Positions 24,393 to 35,472 of a stretch of DNA of 64,000 bases are shown one piece after another. Origin of the DNA: Gigantopelta aegis (Eukaryota; Mollusca; Gastropoda; Neomphalida; Peltospiridae); the NCBI RefSeq assembly GCF_016097555.1, contig NC_054713.1, forward strand, positions 14,649,893 to 14,713,892, given 5' to 3'. The position numbers were made by a program, and so were the translations under genes. A model generated the notes under the pieces. That model saw only the letters and a list, made by a program, of their open reading frames with translations, was not told the origin of the DNA and searched no databases. Within the stretch, counting starts at the first letter, position 1; every line of letters starts with the position of its first letter.

Positions 24393-24828
24393 ATGTAATA
24401 ACGATGACACTTGACATTGCAGCTTTAATTCACAAAGTGGCGATGGAGAATCCATTTAAGGAAAGCAGCAGACGATAGCAATCCGGTTTGATAGCTGGGC
24501 GCCGTGTTGTCTCTCGTGGCGATAGCGGCTATTAATTCCTGAATCCTTCGTTTGACTTAGCCATCCGTTTAGCTATCCTTCGTCTAACAGGGTCAGAAAG
24601 TGTACGTAGTCTCTCACAGTAACATTAACTTACAGACTGGTTTTCGATTCATGCATGTTGATGTTTCACAGCTATTAACTCTTGAACCGCTCATTTGATA
24701 TCTCTCTCTTTCTTTATCTTTCTGACAGTGATAGGAAGCTTCCCCAGTCTTCAGTAGTAGTAATAGTTTTTCGGTCGATGCGTGTTTTACAGAGGTAAAC
24801 AGAGGCGGATCTAGTGGGCGCCATGCCC

Positions 24829-25545
24829 CAATGTAATTAAAATTAGCTCCACTTGTTAATTACTATTACCTGTGGATCTAACAGCACCCCGTTGGAGCTC
24901 ACGTCCAGTTGACCTTTCATTCGACCAATCAAAACCTTACTTGCAAAATCATGCCAGTGATTTGAAAAGAATTTGAAAACATTCAGGATTATGCCCAGGA
25001 TATACGAAATGATTCGGGTGAATTACGAAGTATGCCGGAAACTAATTTTAATATAAAATTTTATATAAAATTCGTTTCAAGACGAAAAAACCCCAACCGT
25101 GATGGTATAACCATAAAATATGTTTATACTAGTATACAATCTAGAGTTTATTACTGCACTTTTCCCCCTGTTTTTTAATCTAGAAATAGACCGGAAACTA
25201 ATTGCAATATAAAATTTTATATAAAACTCGTTTCAAAGACGAAACAAAAAACCGTCATGGTATAGCCATAAAACCTGTTTATACTAGTATACAATCCAGA
25301 GTTTATTACTGCACTTTTCCCCCTGTTTTTTCAATGTTGAAATAGACCAACAAGTTCGCCTATTGCATAAGTAGTCTCGCCCGATATTTGTAGAATTTGT
25401 ATGCTCCCGAATAACGCTATAAAAGGCGAAGTGTAATTGGTCGATATTTAAATTATTTATAGATGAAATGTCACCTGGACATGGGAGTCCACGCAATGCT
25501 GTTAGATCTACTGGTAGACCAGTAGAGTTAATTTTAATCAGATTG
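24829..25545. mobile_element. Long-TIR element with 9-bp duplication, copy 2
   Basis: 717 bp, flanked by GCCATGCCC at 24820-24828 and 25546-25554. Ends CAATGTAATTAAAATTAGC and the inverse of CAATCTGATTAAAATTAAC. An internal block of about 150 bp (TTATATAAAAYTCGTTTCAA through TTACTGCACTTTTCCCCC) is present twice, near 25045-25180 and 25200-25330. The minus-strand frame repeats RGLPCPGDISS...NRRTCWSIS of copy 1. Confidence 0.88.
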
Positions 25546-25549
25546 GCCA

Positions 25550-25550
<1 letters not shown>

Positions 25551-25597
<47 letters not shown>
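25551..25597. repeat. Poly-C tract of about 46 bases
   Basis: Pure C, inside a GCGGATCTAG-type element that was split by the long-TIR element. Confidence 0.95.
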
Positions 25598-25598
<1 letters not shown>

Positions 25599-25831
25599 CT
25601 GAATTTTGTGACAGTTATGATTTTATTATATATTAATGAAGGGGGCGGCGATCCCCCTCCAAACTTCCCCCAAACTTCCCATGGAAAGATGAAAGATGAG
25701 AGCATGCAAGCTACATGTACCGTTATTTTTTAATATTACACGATAAATGCACCAATCTCGGTGGCGGATTAAGAGGGGTTTCTGGCGATGTGCCACCCCA
25801 TCTGATTCTGCGCTGCTGCTGCAAAAAAAAC

Positions 25832-25977
25832 GTTAGAACACATTGATTAATTAATCATCGGCTATTGGATGTCAAAGATCCGAGGAAATCCGCTACATTT
25901 TCCATTAGCAGCAAGGACATTTTCATATGCACTTTACCACAGACAGAAAAGCACATACCACGGCCTTTGACCAACAA
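25832..25977 (-). mobile_element. SINE S6/S1 fragment
   Basis: GATTAATTAATCATCGGCTA and the shared core; the head is replaced by CAA repeats. Confidence 0.7.
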
Positions 25978-26689
25978 CAACAAACAAACAAACAAACAAA
26001 CAAAATCGTAGGTCCACCCCTTCGTCTATTATGGGCACCTTTAAATAATACAGCGCTTGGATGAGATGCGAAAGTTTGTAGAATTCTTCCTGTTCCCGTG
26101 TCATATCAGATTTTATCTATAGAGTAAAATTTTAAGTAAAATAAATAAATATTTGTTTAATGATACCTTAGTACTGTAAAAAAAAACCGCACCCAAAAAA
26201 CAAACAAAAAGAACTGTTGTTTTTTGTCTAACAGTTGTTTTGGCGTTTGGTCGAGGGAGAGAGAGAGGGGGGGGGGGGGGAGAGAGGGGGGAGGAAACCT
26301 GTTGGCACATAGGTTACACATTGGCGAATCCAGAGGGGTGACACAGGGGTCTCTTACACACACACACCCGCGCGCCCTCCACCCCCCCCCCCCGCCCGTT
26401 TTATGTGCCCTATTCAACAATCTATAAAACATAAATCATCATCCACACTCTACAACACTAAATTGCTATATAAACGCGTCTCTGACCATCTTTATTTTAT
26501 AAAATCTCCGGTAGCATGCCCCGAACCCCATTAGATCTCACTTCTATCGGGATCTCAGCTCATTTGTCTTCGGCAAACTCAGACATGCGCTTTTCAGAAT
26601 TGTATAACTGCCCCCCCCCCCCCCCCCCTTACAAAATCATGGTTTCGCCCTTTGTTACTCCGGTAAAACAGCAAAGAATTTTTTTATAT

Positions 26690-26815
26690 ACACTTTTCTA
26701 ATGACAGGATAGTATATACCACAGCCTTTGTAGTACCAGTCGTGGAGCATTGGATGGGACAAGAGGGAAAACCGACTCAATACAGGACAGTCGATCCTGC
26801 AACATATTGCACCTC
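26690..26815 (-). mobile_element. SINE S6 head fragment
   Basis: GACAGGATAGTATATACCAC, GTACCAGTCGTGG and GTCGATCCTGCAAC mark a diverged core and head. Confidence 0.5.
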
Positions 26816-27189
26816 AAAAAACGATGAACGTAAACTGCGTACTGTCCGGATAATAAAATCAAAATACATTAGTTTTAACGAGATCGTCTGGACTGGATGC
26901 GGGCGTCTGCCAAACGCATGCTGCCAGCCGTTATAAAATAAACGTCTATACAGTGGCGGATCTAAGGGTGCCCCAGGGGTCCGGGCACCGGGCACCGGGA
27001 ACCCCATAGGTTTTGCGACAGTTATAGCACTGCATCCAGTCTATATGAGCCTTAAGTTTCAAGTAATGGTTGAAGTTGCTAAAACAAAACAAAAAACACC
27101 AAAACAAATTAAAGCAAAACAACACAAACACGAAAATAAAAGACGAGACAAATTTAATCTGCTCTGTCTTGGGAGTAGCAAACGAAAAT

Positions 27190-28235
27190 AGTAAAGGTGT
27201 GTCAACTTGGTCTACAGACTGGCAGCGTTCCTACAGATGAAGTAATAAGGTATGTCACCCTGGTCTAGAGACTGGCGGTCCTCCTACAGACGAAGTAGTA
27301 AAGGTATGTCACCCTGGTCTACAGACTGGCGGTCCTCCTTCAGACGAAGTAGTAAAGGTATGTCACCCTGGTCTAGAGACTGGCGGTCCTCCTACAGACG
27401 AAGTAGTAAAGGTATGTCACCCTGGTCTACAGACTGGCGGTCCTCCTTCAGACGAAGTAGTAAAGGTATGTCACCCTGGTCTATAGACTGGCGGTCCTCC
27501 TACAGACGAAGTAGTAAAGGTATGTCACCCTGGTCTAGAGACTGGCAGCGTTCCTACAGACGAAGTAGTAAAGGTATGTCACCCTGGTCTAGAGACTGGC
27601 GGTCCTCCTACAGACGAAGTAGTAAAGGTATGTCACCCTGGTCTAGAGACTGGCGGTCCTCCTACAGACGAAGTAGTAAAGGTATGTCACCCTGGTCTAG
27701 AGACTGGCGGTCCTCCTACAGACGAAGTAGTAAAGGTATGTCACCCTGGTCTACAGACTGGCGGTCCTCCTTCAGACGAAGTAGTAAAGGTATGTCACCC
27801 TGGTCTAGAGAATGGCGGTCCTCCTACAGACGAAGTAGTAAAGGTATGTCACCCTGGTCTAGAGACTGGCAGCGGTCATCCTACAGACGAAGTAGTAAAG
27901 GTATGTCACCCTGGTCTACAGACTGGCGGTCCTCCTACAGACGAAGTAGTAAAGGTATGTCACCCTGGTCTACAGACTGGCGGTCATCCTACAGACGAAG
28001 TAGTAAAGGTATGTCACCCTGGTCTAGAGACTGGCGGTCCTCCTACAGACGAAGTAGTAAAGGTATGTCACCCTGGTCTAGAGACTGGCGGTCCTCCTAC
28101 AGACGAAGTAGTAAAGGTATGTCATCCTGGTATAGATTGGCAGTCCTCCTACAGACGAAGTAGTAAAGGTATGTCACCCTGGTATAGACTGACAGTCCTC
28201 CTACAGATGAAGTAGTAAGGTTTGTCACCCTGGTC
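27190..28235 (+). repeat. 54-bp satellite, 16 full units, open in one frame for 303 codons
   Basis: The unit reads GGTATGTCACCCTGGTCTAG, then AGACTGGCGGTCCTCC, TACAGACGAAGTAGTAAA. The frame 27252-28163 gives an 18-residue repeat MSPWSRDWRSSYRRSSKG. Units vary as RD/TD/ID/RE and Y/F, and one has a 3-base insertion that keeps frame. Each unit also carries CTCCTACAG followed 14 bases later by AAAG-GTATGT, which resembles an acceptor-donor pair. Units at both edges are degenerate and lose the frame. It could be an RS-rich coding repeat but a non-coding satellite is more likely. Confidence 0.9.
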
Positions 28236-28246
28236 TAGACTGACTG

Positions 28247-28247
<1 letters not shown>

Positions 28248-28333
<86 letters not shown>

Positions 28334-28428
28334 GGATGGATGGATGGATGGAGAAGAGAGAGAGACGAAGAGAGGAGAAAAGAGAGGGGAGAGAGAGAGA
28401 GGAGAAAAGATAGAGAGAGAGAGAGAGC
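28248..28428. repeat. (AG)n microsatellite
   Basis: Direct reading, with a GGAT run in the middle. Confidence 0.95.
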
Positions 28429-28430
28429 TC

Positions 28431-28528
28431 TAGTGGCCTTGCACCTACCCACTGAATCGATAAATTCGCTACCGGGAAGTGAACACAGGACCTACCAGTC
28501 GATGGCTTAACCGCAACACCACTAAGCC
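28431..28528 (-). mobile_element. SINE S4 head fragment
   Basis: CTAGTGGCCTTGCACCTACC to ACCGCAACACCACTAAGCCC. Confidence 0.7.
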
Positions 28529-28680
28529 CATGTTATTGTCATTTTGATTCTTCAGCTGTAGATATGTAGTAGTCCTGTTAGAGTATTCGCCCTTGAAGAA
28601 GACATTTTTGTAACCGGTTAGGACAAATTATCTTTATTGTCCGAGTCAGACGAGGATAATAATTATGAGGAAAAAGACAA

Positions 28681-29112
28681 GGTTTGTTTTGTTTAACGAC
28701 ACCACTAGAGCACACTGATCTATTAATCATCGGCTATTGGATGTCAAGTATTTGGTAATTTTTCACTCTATTTTAATTTGTACAGATATGTTAGAAGTTT
28801 ATAGATATTAACCAAACTTAGTCCGAGTGACGGGACGTAGCCCAGTGGTAAAGCGTTCGCTTCATGTTAAGGATCGATCCCTGTCGGTGGACCCATTGGG
28901 CTATTTTTCGTTCCAGCCAGTCACCACAACTGGCATATCAAAGGCCGTGGTATGTGATATCCTGTCTGTTGGATGGTGCATATAAAAGATCCCTTGCTAC
29001 TAATGGAAAAATGTAGCAGGTTTCCTTTCTGAGACTACATGTCAAAATTACTAAATGTTTGACATCCAATATTCGATGATTAGTAAATCAATATGCTCAA
29101 GTGGAGTCGTTT
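28681..29112 (+). mobile_element. Composite SINE (inverted S1 tail then S1), right end cut by a TTAA MITE
   Basis: An inverted S1 tail (28681-28765) is joined by AGATATTAACCAAACTTAG to a forward S1 from GACGGGACGTAGCCC. The S1 tail stops at GTGGAGTCGTT, where TTAA would follow and where the MITE begins. Confidence 0.75.
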
Positions 29113-29467
29113 TTCTGCATTGTAAGATGTTTTCGACTAATAAAATATTTCTACGATTAAGCTTACATATTAAATATATTTTCTTGTTTAGAATATCAGT
29201 GTCTGTACACTAAATGTGTTTCTGGTCGTATTAATATGTGTAAGAAGCCCAAACTGGATTTTAACTTCAAATAATTTCGTACGTACAAAAAATATATATA
29301 TTTTAGGAAATAAAATGAAATTTAACCTAGTACAAATATTAGAACGACCAGAAACACGTTTAATATACATCCACTAATATTTTATGCAGAAAAATATATT
29401 ACAATCGTAAAAAAGTTTCTGTTAGTCGATAACATCTTAAAAGTGCAGCAAACTCAGAAATGTCCCT
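29113..29467. mobile_element. TTAA MITE, copy 2, left end lost
   Basis: From CTGCATTGTAAGATGTTTTC to AAATGTCCCT, followed by TTAA (29468-29471). The first ~20 bases are missing. Confidence 0.8.
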
Positions 29468-29672
29468 TTAATTATTTTAATCACGAAATGATCATGAATT
29501 GCATTATTTCTAGTGGAGGGGCGGGATGTATTTCAGCATAGCAGGATCAATCGCTCTCCATGAACTCCCCCCCCCCCCCCCCCATTGCAACAATGCCCCA
29601 CTGGTACATCAAAACCTGTGTAATGTACTGTCCTGTCTAGTGCAAAAGTGCAAAAACATGCCTCTTGCTGTT

Positions 29673-30290
29673 TAAAAGTAAAAGTTTGTTTTTATTTAAC
29701 GACCCCACTAGAGCACATTGGTTCATTACTCATCGGCTATTGGATGTCAGACATTTTGGTAATTGTTTACTCGATTTTCATCTGTACAGATATGTTAGAA
29801 GTTTGTAGATATTAACCAAACTTAAGTGTCCATTTTCACAGCCTGTAACTATAGTCAGAGAGATGGGACGTAGCCCAGTAGTAAAGCGTTCGCTTGGTGC
29901 GCGGTCGGTTTCGTCGGTTAAGTTTCCCCCCCTTGATCAGGTGTCAAAATAGCTATGTGCTAGACACCAAACATAGTCGGGGCGAGACGTACCGCACTGG
30001 TAAAGCTCTCGCTTGATGCGCGGTCGGTCTAAGATCGATCCCCGTCGGTGGACCCATTTCTCGTTCCAGCCAGTGCACCACGACTGGTACATCATAGGCC
30101 GTGGTATGTGCTATCCTGTCTATGGGATGGTGCATATAAAAGATCCATTGCTGCTAATCGAAAAGAGTAGCCCATGAAGTGGCGACAGCGGGTTTCCTCT
30201 CTCAATATCTGTGTGGTCCTTAACCATATGTCTGACACCATATAACCGTAAATAAAATGTGTTGAGTGCGTCGTTAAATAAAACATTTCC
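29673..30290 (+). mobile_element. Composite double-head SINE
   Basis: Inverted S1 tail, the AGATATTAACCAAACTT linker, two consecutive tRNA-like heads (AGATGGGACGTAGCCCAG; CGAGACGTACCGCACTGG) and an S3 core with GCGTCGTTAAATAAAACATT end. Same plan as 11765-12706. Confidence 0.75.
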
Positions 30291-30559
30291 TTCCAAACAT
30301 ATTCCTTTCCAATGATTGTTATAAACGATGAGTCTCTTCAGTCGTGAATTTCCGTCAAAAGTCGTGAACTTCCGTCAAAGATACTTGTAACGCAAACGAC
30401 TCGCCCTTCCAGTGATTCACACTATAAAAATTTATATTACATATTAAGAGTGCTATTTTCGATATTCTTTGTTTAATCTAGGTCAAATAAAATATTATTG
30501 TCCACTTTTATAGCAGAATCGAGACGCTAGCTATTTCACTGTAAATAAATATAAAAATA

Positions 30560-30890
30560 TGTATACATGTATGTATGTATGCATGCGTGCGTGCGTGTGT
30601 GTATGTATGGTACATATAAAAGACAAATGTAGCGTGTTTTCTCTCTAAAACTATAATATTGTGTTAAAATTACGAAATGTAAAAATAGATGATAAAAAAA
30701 TCAATGTGCTCAAGTGATACAAACTTTTGTACTACGTTTAACAATGGTATTTTTTGTTGCATGTCTCCCCCCCCCCCCTCGTATGTGTGCGTGCGTGCGT
30801 GCGTGTAGGTATGTGTGTCTGTATGTATGTAGCAAGTGTGTGTGTGTAGGTATGTGTGTGTGTGCGTGAGTATGTGTTTGTGTGGTCAAT
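30560..30890. repeat. Mixed GTAT/GTGC/GT microsatellites
   Basis: Several short arrays (ATGT, GCGT, TGTG) with a poly-C run at about 30767. Confidence 0.85.
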
Positions 30891-31081
30891 AAATATTGCA
30901 TTGCATTGTATTGTACTGTGTGCCTTTTTAGGTGAGACCCAAATTATTGTTATTAATAATGTTTCAGTAGATTTTTTAAAAATATAAAATACTTTAATAT
31001 TATTTTAGGCGTGTTTTAACATACGCAGGCACGCACACACAAACTAGCAACAAAACGAACCCTTTTTCGTCTTGCAATGAA

Positions 31082-31389
31082 GTTTGTTTTGTTTAACGAC
31101 ACCACTAGAGCACATTAATTTGTTAATCATCGGCTATTGGATGTCAAACATATGGTAATTTTGACACAGTCATAGAGAGGAAACCCGCAACATTTTTCAA
31201 TTAATAGCAAGGGATCTTTTATATGCACCATCCCACAGATCGGATAGCACATACCATGGCCTTTAGTATCCCAGTCGTGGTGCACTGCCTGGAACTAGAA
31301 ATAGCCCAACGGGTGAATCGACGGGGATCGATCCTAAACCGACCGCGCATCAAGTGAGCGCTTTACCACTGCGCCACGACCCGCCCCCA
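31082..31389 (-). mobile_element. SINE S1 at a reused target
   Basis: TCTTGCAATGAA occurs at 31070-31081 and 31390-31401 around a complete S1. Confidence 0.93.
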
Positions 31390-31401
31390 TCTTGCAATGA
31401 A

Positions 31402-31788
31402 AGAAAAGAAAGAAATGTTTTATTTAATGACGCACTCAACACATTTTATTTACGGTTATATGGCGTCACACATATGGTTAAGGACCACACAGATTTTGAG
31501 AGGAAACCCGCTGTCGCCACTACATGGGCTACTCTTTCCGATTAGCAGCAAATCTTTTATTTGCGCTTCCCACAAGCAGGATCGCACAAACCATGGCCTT
31601 TGTTGAACCAGTATGGATCACTGGTCGGTGCAAGTGGTTTACACCTACCCATTGAGCCTTGCGGAGCACTCACTCAGGGTTTGGAGTCGGTATCTGGATT
31701 AAAAAATGCCATGCCTCGACTGGGGTCTGAACCCAGTACCTACCAGCCTGTAGACCGATGGCCTAACCACGACGCCACCGAGGCCGGT
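31402..31788 (-). mobile_element. SINE S2 at the same target
   Basis: CCATCTTGCAATGAA flanks it at 31387-31401 and 31789-31803, so its left duplication is also the right duplication of the neighbouring S1. Confidence 0.93.
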
Positions 31789-31910
31789 CCATCTTGCAAT
31801 GAACCAATAAGAAAACAACGAACTAGTGAACATTACACTGTATGTTTATAACATAGTATAAATACAACATTACCTGATGAAGTAGTGTGGGATACACTGA
31901 CCTGCACACG

Positions 31911-32109
31911 AACTAGGCGCAGATTCAGGCGGGGGCCATGACGCCCGCCCCTCCCCCCATATTTAGTCAAACAATATGTATGACAGAATATACACACAAA
32001 AAAATGCAAACTTATCCCGTCCACCTGCCAAGGACCTTTAAATTCTATTTTCAAAAATAACAACGGGTTGTGGGCCCCCTCTATTAAAACATCCTGGATC
32101 CGCGCCTGC
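31911..32109. mobile_element. hAT-like MITE (GGCGCAGATTCAGG / CTGGATCCGCGCCTG)
   Basis: Inverted ends AGGCGCAGATTCAGGCG and CCTGGATCCGCGCCTG around a C-rich core. Confidence 0.65.
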
Positions 32110-32220
32110 GAACACTTGTTTTCAGTTAATAAAATACAATATCAAAAACACAAACTGCATTTTACATACATGTTATATATATAAACACCTGATACACGAT
32201 ACGAAATCAGGGCCGAACCT

Positions 32221-32265
<45 letters not shown>
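32221..32265. repeat. (TG)n microsatellite
   Basis: Direct reading. Confidence 0.95.
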
Positions 32266-32266
<1 letters not shown>

Positions 32267-32351
32267 GGGTGGAGTGGAGGGGGGGGGGGGATGAAAAGGT
32301 ACTGATTGAAAAGTACCTCGTTTGTCTATTTGAAGAAGACTCTATCTTCAC

Positions 32352-32572
32352 TGTACCACGTTTCCCATCCCAACCAGTGTCCCACGACTGGTATATATCA
32401 AGGGCTGTGGTACGTGCTGCCCTGTCTGTGGGACAATGCTTATAAAAGATTTCTTGCTAGTAATGGGAAAAAAAATGTAGCGAGTTTTCATCTGAAGACT
32501 TGACAGTTACCAAATGTTCGACATCCAATAGCCAAATGCTCTAGTGGTTTCGTTAAACAAAACAAATTTTAC
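32352..32572 (+). mobile_element. SINE S1, head missing
   Basis: From CAACCAGTGTCCCACGACTG to GTTTCGTTAAACAAAACAAA. Confidence 0.82.
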
Positions 32573-32649
32573 TGTACCATGATTCTTGTTTTACTGCACG
32601 CACCCAGCTCAGACACTAAAAAGCATGTTAAATTAAATACATGTAATAT

Positions 32650-32812
32650 TTATAATTTTACCCCCCCCCCCCCCCCCCCGCTGTGGCTAAAAGATTTACA
32701 TTGCAATATTAGATTATTCATATAGGTGACCAGGGAAAGTAGAGACAAGCGGATGCGCTAGGTTCGTATTCGACCCCTCCCTCCAGGTCCAAACCACGCC
32801 ACGCCCCTGTAA
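32650..32812. mobile_element. hAT-like MITE fragment (CAGGGGCGTGGCGTG end)
   Basis: Relative of 15368-15500: ATATAGGTGACCAGGG, GCTAGGTTCGTATTCGACCC and end CACGCCACGCCCCTG. Confidence 0.55.
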
Positions 32813-32890
32813 GACATACATTATCTAATGAAGTATAATTGCTACCATGCAGTGTTAAACATGAATATAATTATGTCAACCACTAGTCTA

Positions 32891-33889
32891 AAGCCCCGTC
32901 TACACGATCATATATTTGTCCAAACACATTGTTGGACAAGCCGTGACAAATGTCTCCACTTGCTGCGCAATAAATGTATAACCGGGTAGACCACTTTTGC
33001 AAGAAAGTTGGACAAGGCGGGACATGGGCGTCGATCGGTGGGGGACAGAGGGGACGCGTCCCCCTCACTTTTCAACGCCGAGGGACAATCTATATAAATG
33101 CCCTCCCCCCCCCCCCCCCCGTTTTTGTTTAGCACACACACACACACAATGTACACACACACAAAAACACACACTAACACGCCCCCCCCCCCACACACAC
33201 AAACTAACACGTCCCCACCCCCCTCCACACACACATACTTTTAAAGCCGGATTGACAATGGGAATGGGAACTCTATTTACGTGCCCCTATCCAAAAAGGT
33301 TCAGGCACGCCTACCACGAATTCGGCCTCTGACCTCGCCAGTGGACGGTTCCGTGGCAGGAAGTTAGAAGTGATTAACCTATATGAGCAAAACCCATGCC
33401 TTTATAACGTTTCAGGACATGAATACACAGACAAAGAAAATAGAAAATTAGCTATAATATAGCTGGGAAATGAAAAATATTTTTAAACATAATAAATGTC
33501 TATTTTTAATTAATTGCTATAGTGAAATGTGAAGAAAAAAAAAAACGTTGCCCCTCCCAACATACAGTGTGTCCTACACCCCCGTGTATTCATGTTGACT
33601 GGTTGGAAACCCGGATGAAAATCGCCCATTTAAATGAACTGCTATGCTTAAGTGTATCAACATTATAAGTAAATAAGAAACGTTACATGACATTTTCCCT
33701 CCAATTTCATTTCTGACACATTGTTTGTTTTGACAAATTCTAAACAAACGTCAAACAAATGTGGACAAAAATCCAAGAATATTGCATCGTGTAGACGGAA
33801 AGTTATGCAAGCGTGAACAAATGGGGACATTTGTCCCGCCGTGTTCAACAAAGTTTTTCGACAAATGTATGATCGTGTATACAGGGCTT
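32891..33889. mobile_element. 1-kb inverted-repeat element (AGCCCCGTCTACACGATCAT)
   Basis: Left end AGCCCCGTCTACACGATCAT and right end as the inverse of AGCCCTGTATACACGATCAT, with further inverted matches (ATTTGTC, GTTGGACAA versus TTCAACAAAG). Flanked by TAA on both sides. Contains a C-run and CA repeats at 33100-33240. No coding. Confidence 0.75.
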
Positions 33890-33890
33890 A

Positions 33891-34840
33891 ACAGACTAGA
33901 ATATATATTCAAAATACACAACACATTTATTAAAATGAATTCACGTGTAGTCGTTTTTAAATATCAGAAACCACACTCGCCCACACACTCTCACACCCTC
34001 CCCACACATTTATGTGGTATATCCAGAAATGCTAGACAAATGACGTAAAGGCGCACCCACTCTTAAAACTTCCTGAAACCGCCACTGCTAGTATGCATAA
34101 ATACACGTTAAGTTTTGGCAGTGTAAATATCAAATTAATGTTAAGTACAGAAGATCACATCATAGTGTACCGTTTTCGTTTCAGTTCACGAAATATACAC
34201 TGAAATGTCTTGTCCAAACAATTTGTGTGATCATGTTATATGCTACTACAATATTTCAACAATTATGACTTAGACTATAATATATATATATATATACGTG
34301 TGTAATAATAACAATAATAATAATAATAATATAATATATATATCTACACACACACACACACACACATACACACATCCTGTTCTATCGTATCCAATTTATT
34401 TCCATAAACAGTCCTGAGGTTTCGGCTATTGTGAGAGGTTTCCGAGTAACACAGCTCCTGGTATCAATTTTCACGGGTCGATACCAGGGCCCTGAGATTT
34501 CAGACAAATAAATAAATATTTCCCTGTTTAGAAAATCTCCGGTTCTCTAGTTCGTTGCATCTCAAACTTCATATTGCTTCGTAATATGTGAATCTTTGTG
34601 CTGGGATGTTGTCAATTCATTAATTTCTTAATTCCTTATATGTATATCGTACGTTCGATTACTCGGAGGCAAAATCCAGTTTGGGCTACTACAAAACATA
34701 ATAATATCAGATAATATACAATAACATTAAGTACAACAGTAAAGGTTGTATATAAACTGTATGCGGTGCGTGCGTGCGGTCCGATTGTTGCATCTGATGA
34801 GTGTTCGGCATACGTTCAGAGCGTATACACCAGAGGCAGA
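33891..34840. other. AT-rich sequence with short microsatellites, no gene seen
   Basis: TA, AAT and CA tracts at 34278-34370; otherwise unremarkable. Confidence 0.5.
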
Positions 34841-34844
34841 TCTA

Positions 34845-35017
34845 GGGGAGGGCGAGCCCCCCACCCCCCCCCCCCCCCCCGCTAAATTTTGCGAGTTATA
34901 ATTTTATTATATATTAATTTTCATCCCCCTCCAAACCTCCCCCAAAGTTCCTATGACATTTCGCCTCATGTCATTGCCCCCCCTCCCCCCCTAAATGGAT
35001 ATTCTGGATCCGCCACT
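34845..35017. mobile_element. hAT-like MITE (AGAGGCAGATCTAGG / CTGGATCCGCCACTG)
   Basis: Inverted ends, C-runs near both arms, and AAATTTTGCGAGTTATAATT shared with copies at 10450 and 25598. Confidence 0.75.
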
Positions 35018-35224
35018 GTACACCAACTGCGTTCCGACTGGCAGCATGCGTTTTGCAGACGCACGCATCCAGTCTAGACGTTGTAATTGAAATATATGTA
35101 TTTCCAAGTTTTAGTTTTAGCCGGACCGCACGGACGCGCCGCATTCAGTCTATATGAGCCTTGTGCCCCTTCCCTTCCTCTCGGGTTTAACGGTTTAAGT
35201 ATGCGAGACCCTTCTTTTTCCTCC

Positions 35225-35445
35225 CTAACTCTCTTGTCATAGACGAACGAACTGGTCCATGCTAGAACCCTCGCCCAAGATAAGCGTGCGCTACATACAG
35301 CAGCTTGCTCTGAAAATGCATGCTAAATTATTTCCAATCCAATTAATTACCCGCCCCCTCCTGTCTTGGACGAAAGAACTGGCCTATGCTAGAACTTGTG
35401 CCCAAGACAGACGTGCGCTACATGCGGCAACTTTCTCTAAACGTA
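35225..35445. repeat. Duplicated block of about 75 bp 3' of the zinc-finger gene
   Basis: GAACTGGYCYATGCTAGAAC followed by GCCCAAGAYARRCGTGCGCT occurs near 35248 and 35374 in the same orientation, about 126 bp apart. On the minus strand this is the likely 3' UTR of the zinc-finger gene. Confidence 0.7.
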
Positions 35446-35472
35446 CATAAAATAAATAAAAAATATAAATAA

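Noticed and set aside
27252-28163. A confident protein-coding call for the 303-codon repeat frame
   Set aside because: The frame has no start context of note, fails in the edge units, and follows from a unit length divisible by three; kept as a repeat with a question.
27190-28235. CRISPR-like regular repeats (also 38952-39086, 49525-50030, 57889-59812)
   Set aside because: There are no unique spacers; units are head-to-tail tandem repeats in a eukaryotic genome.
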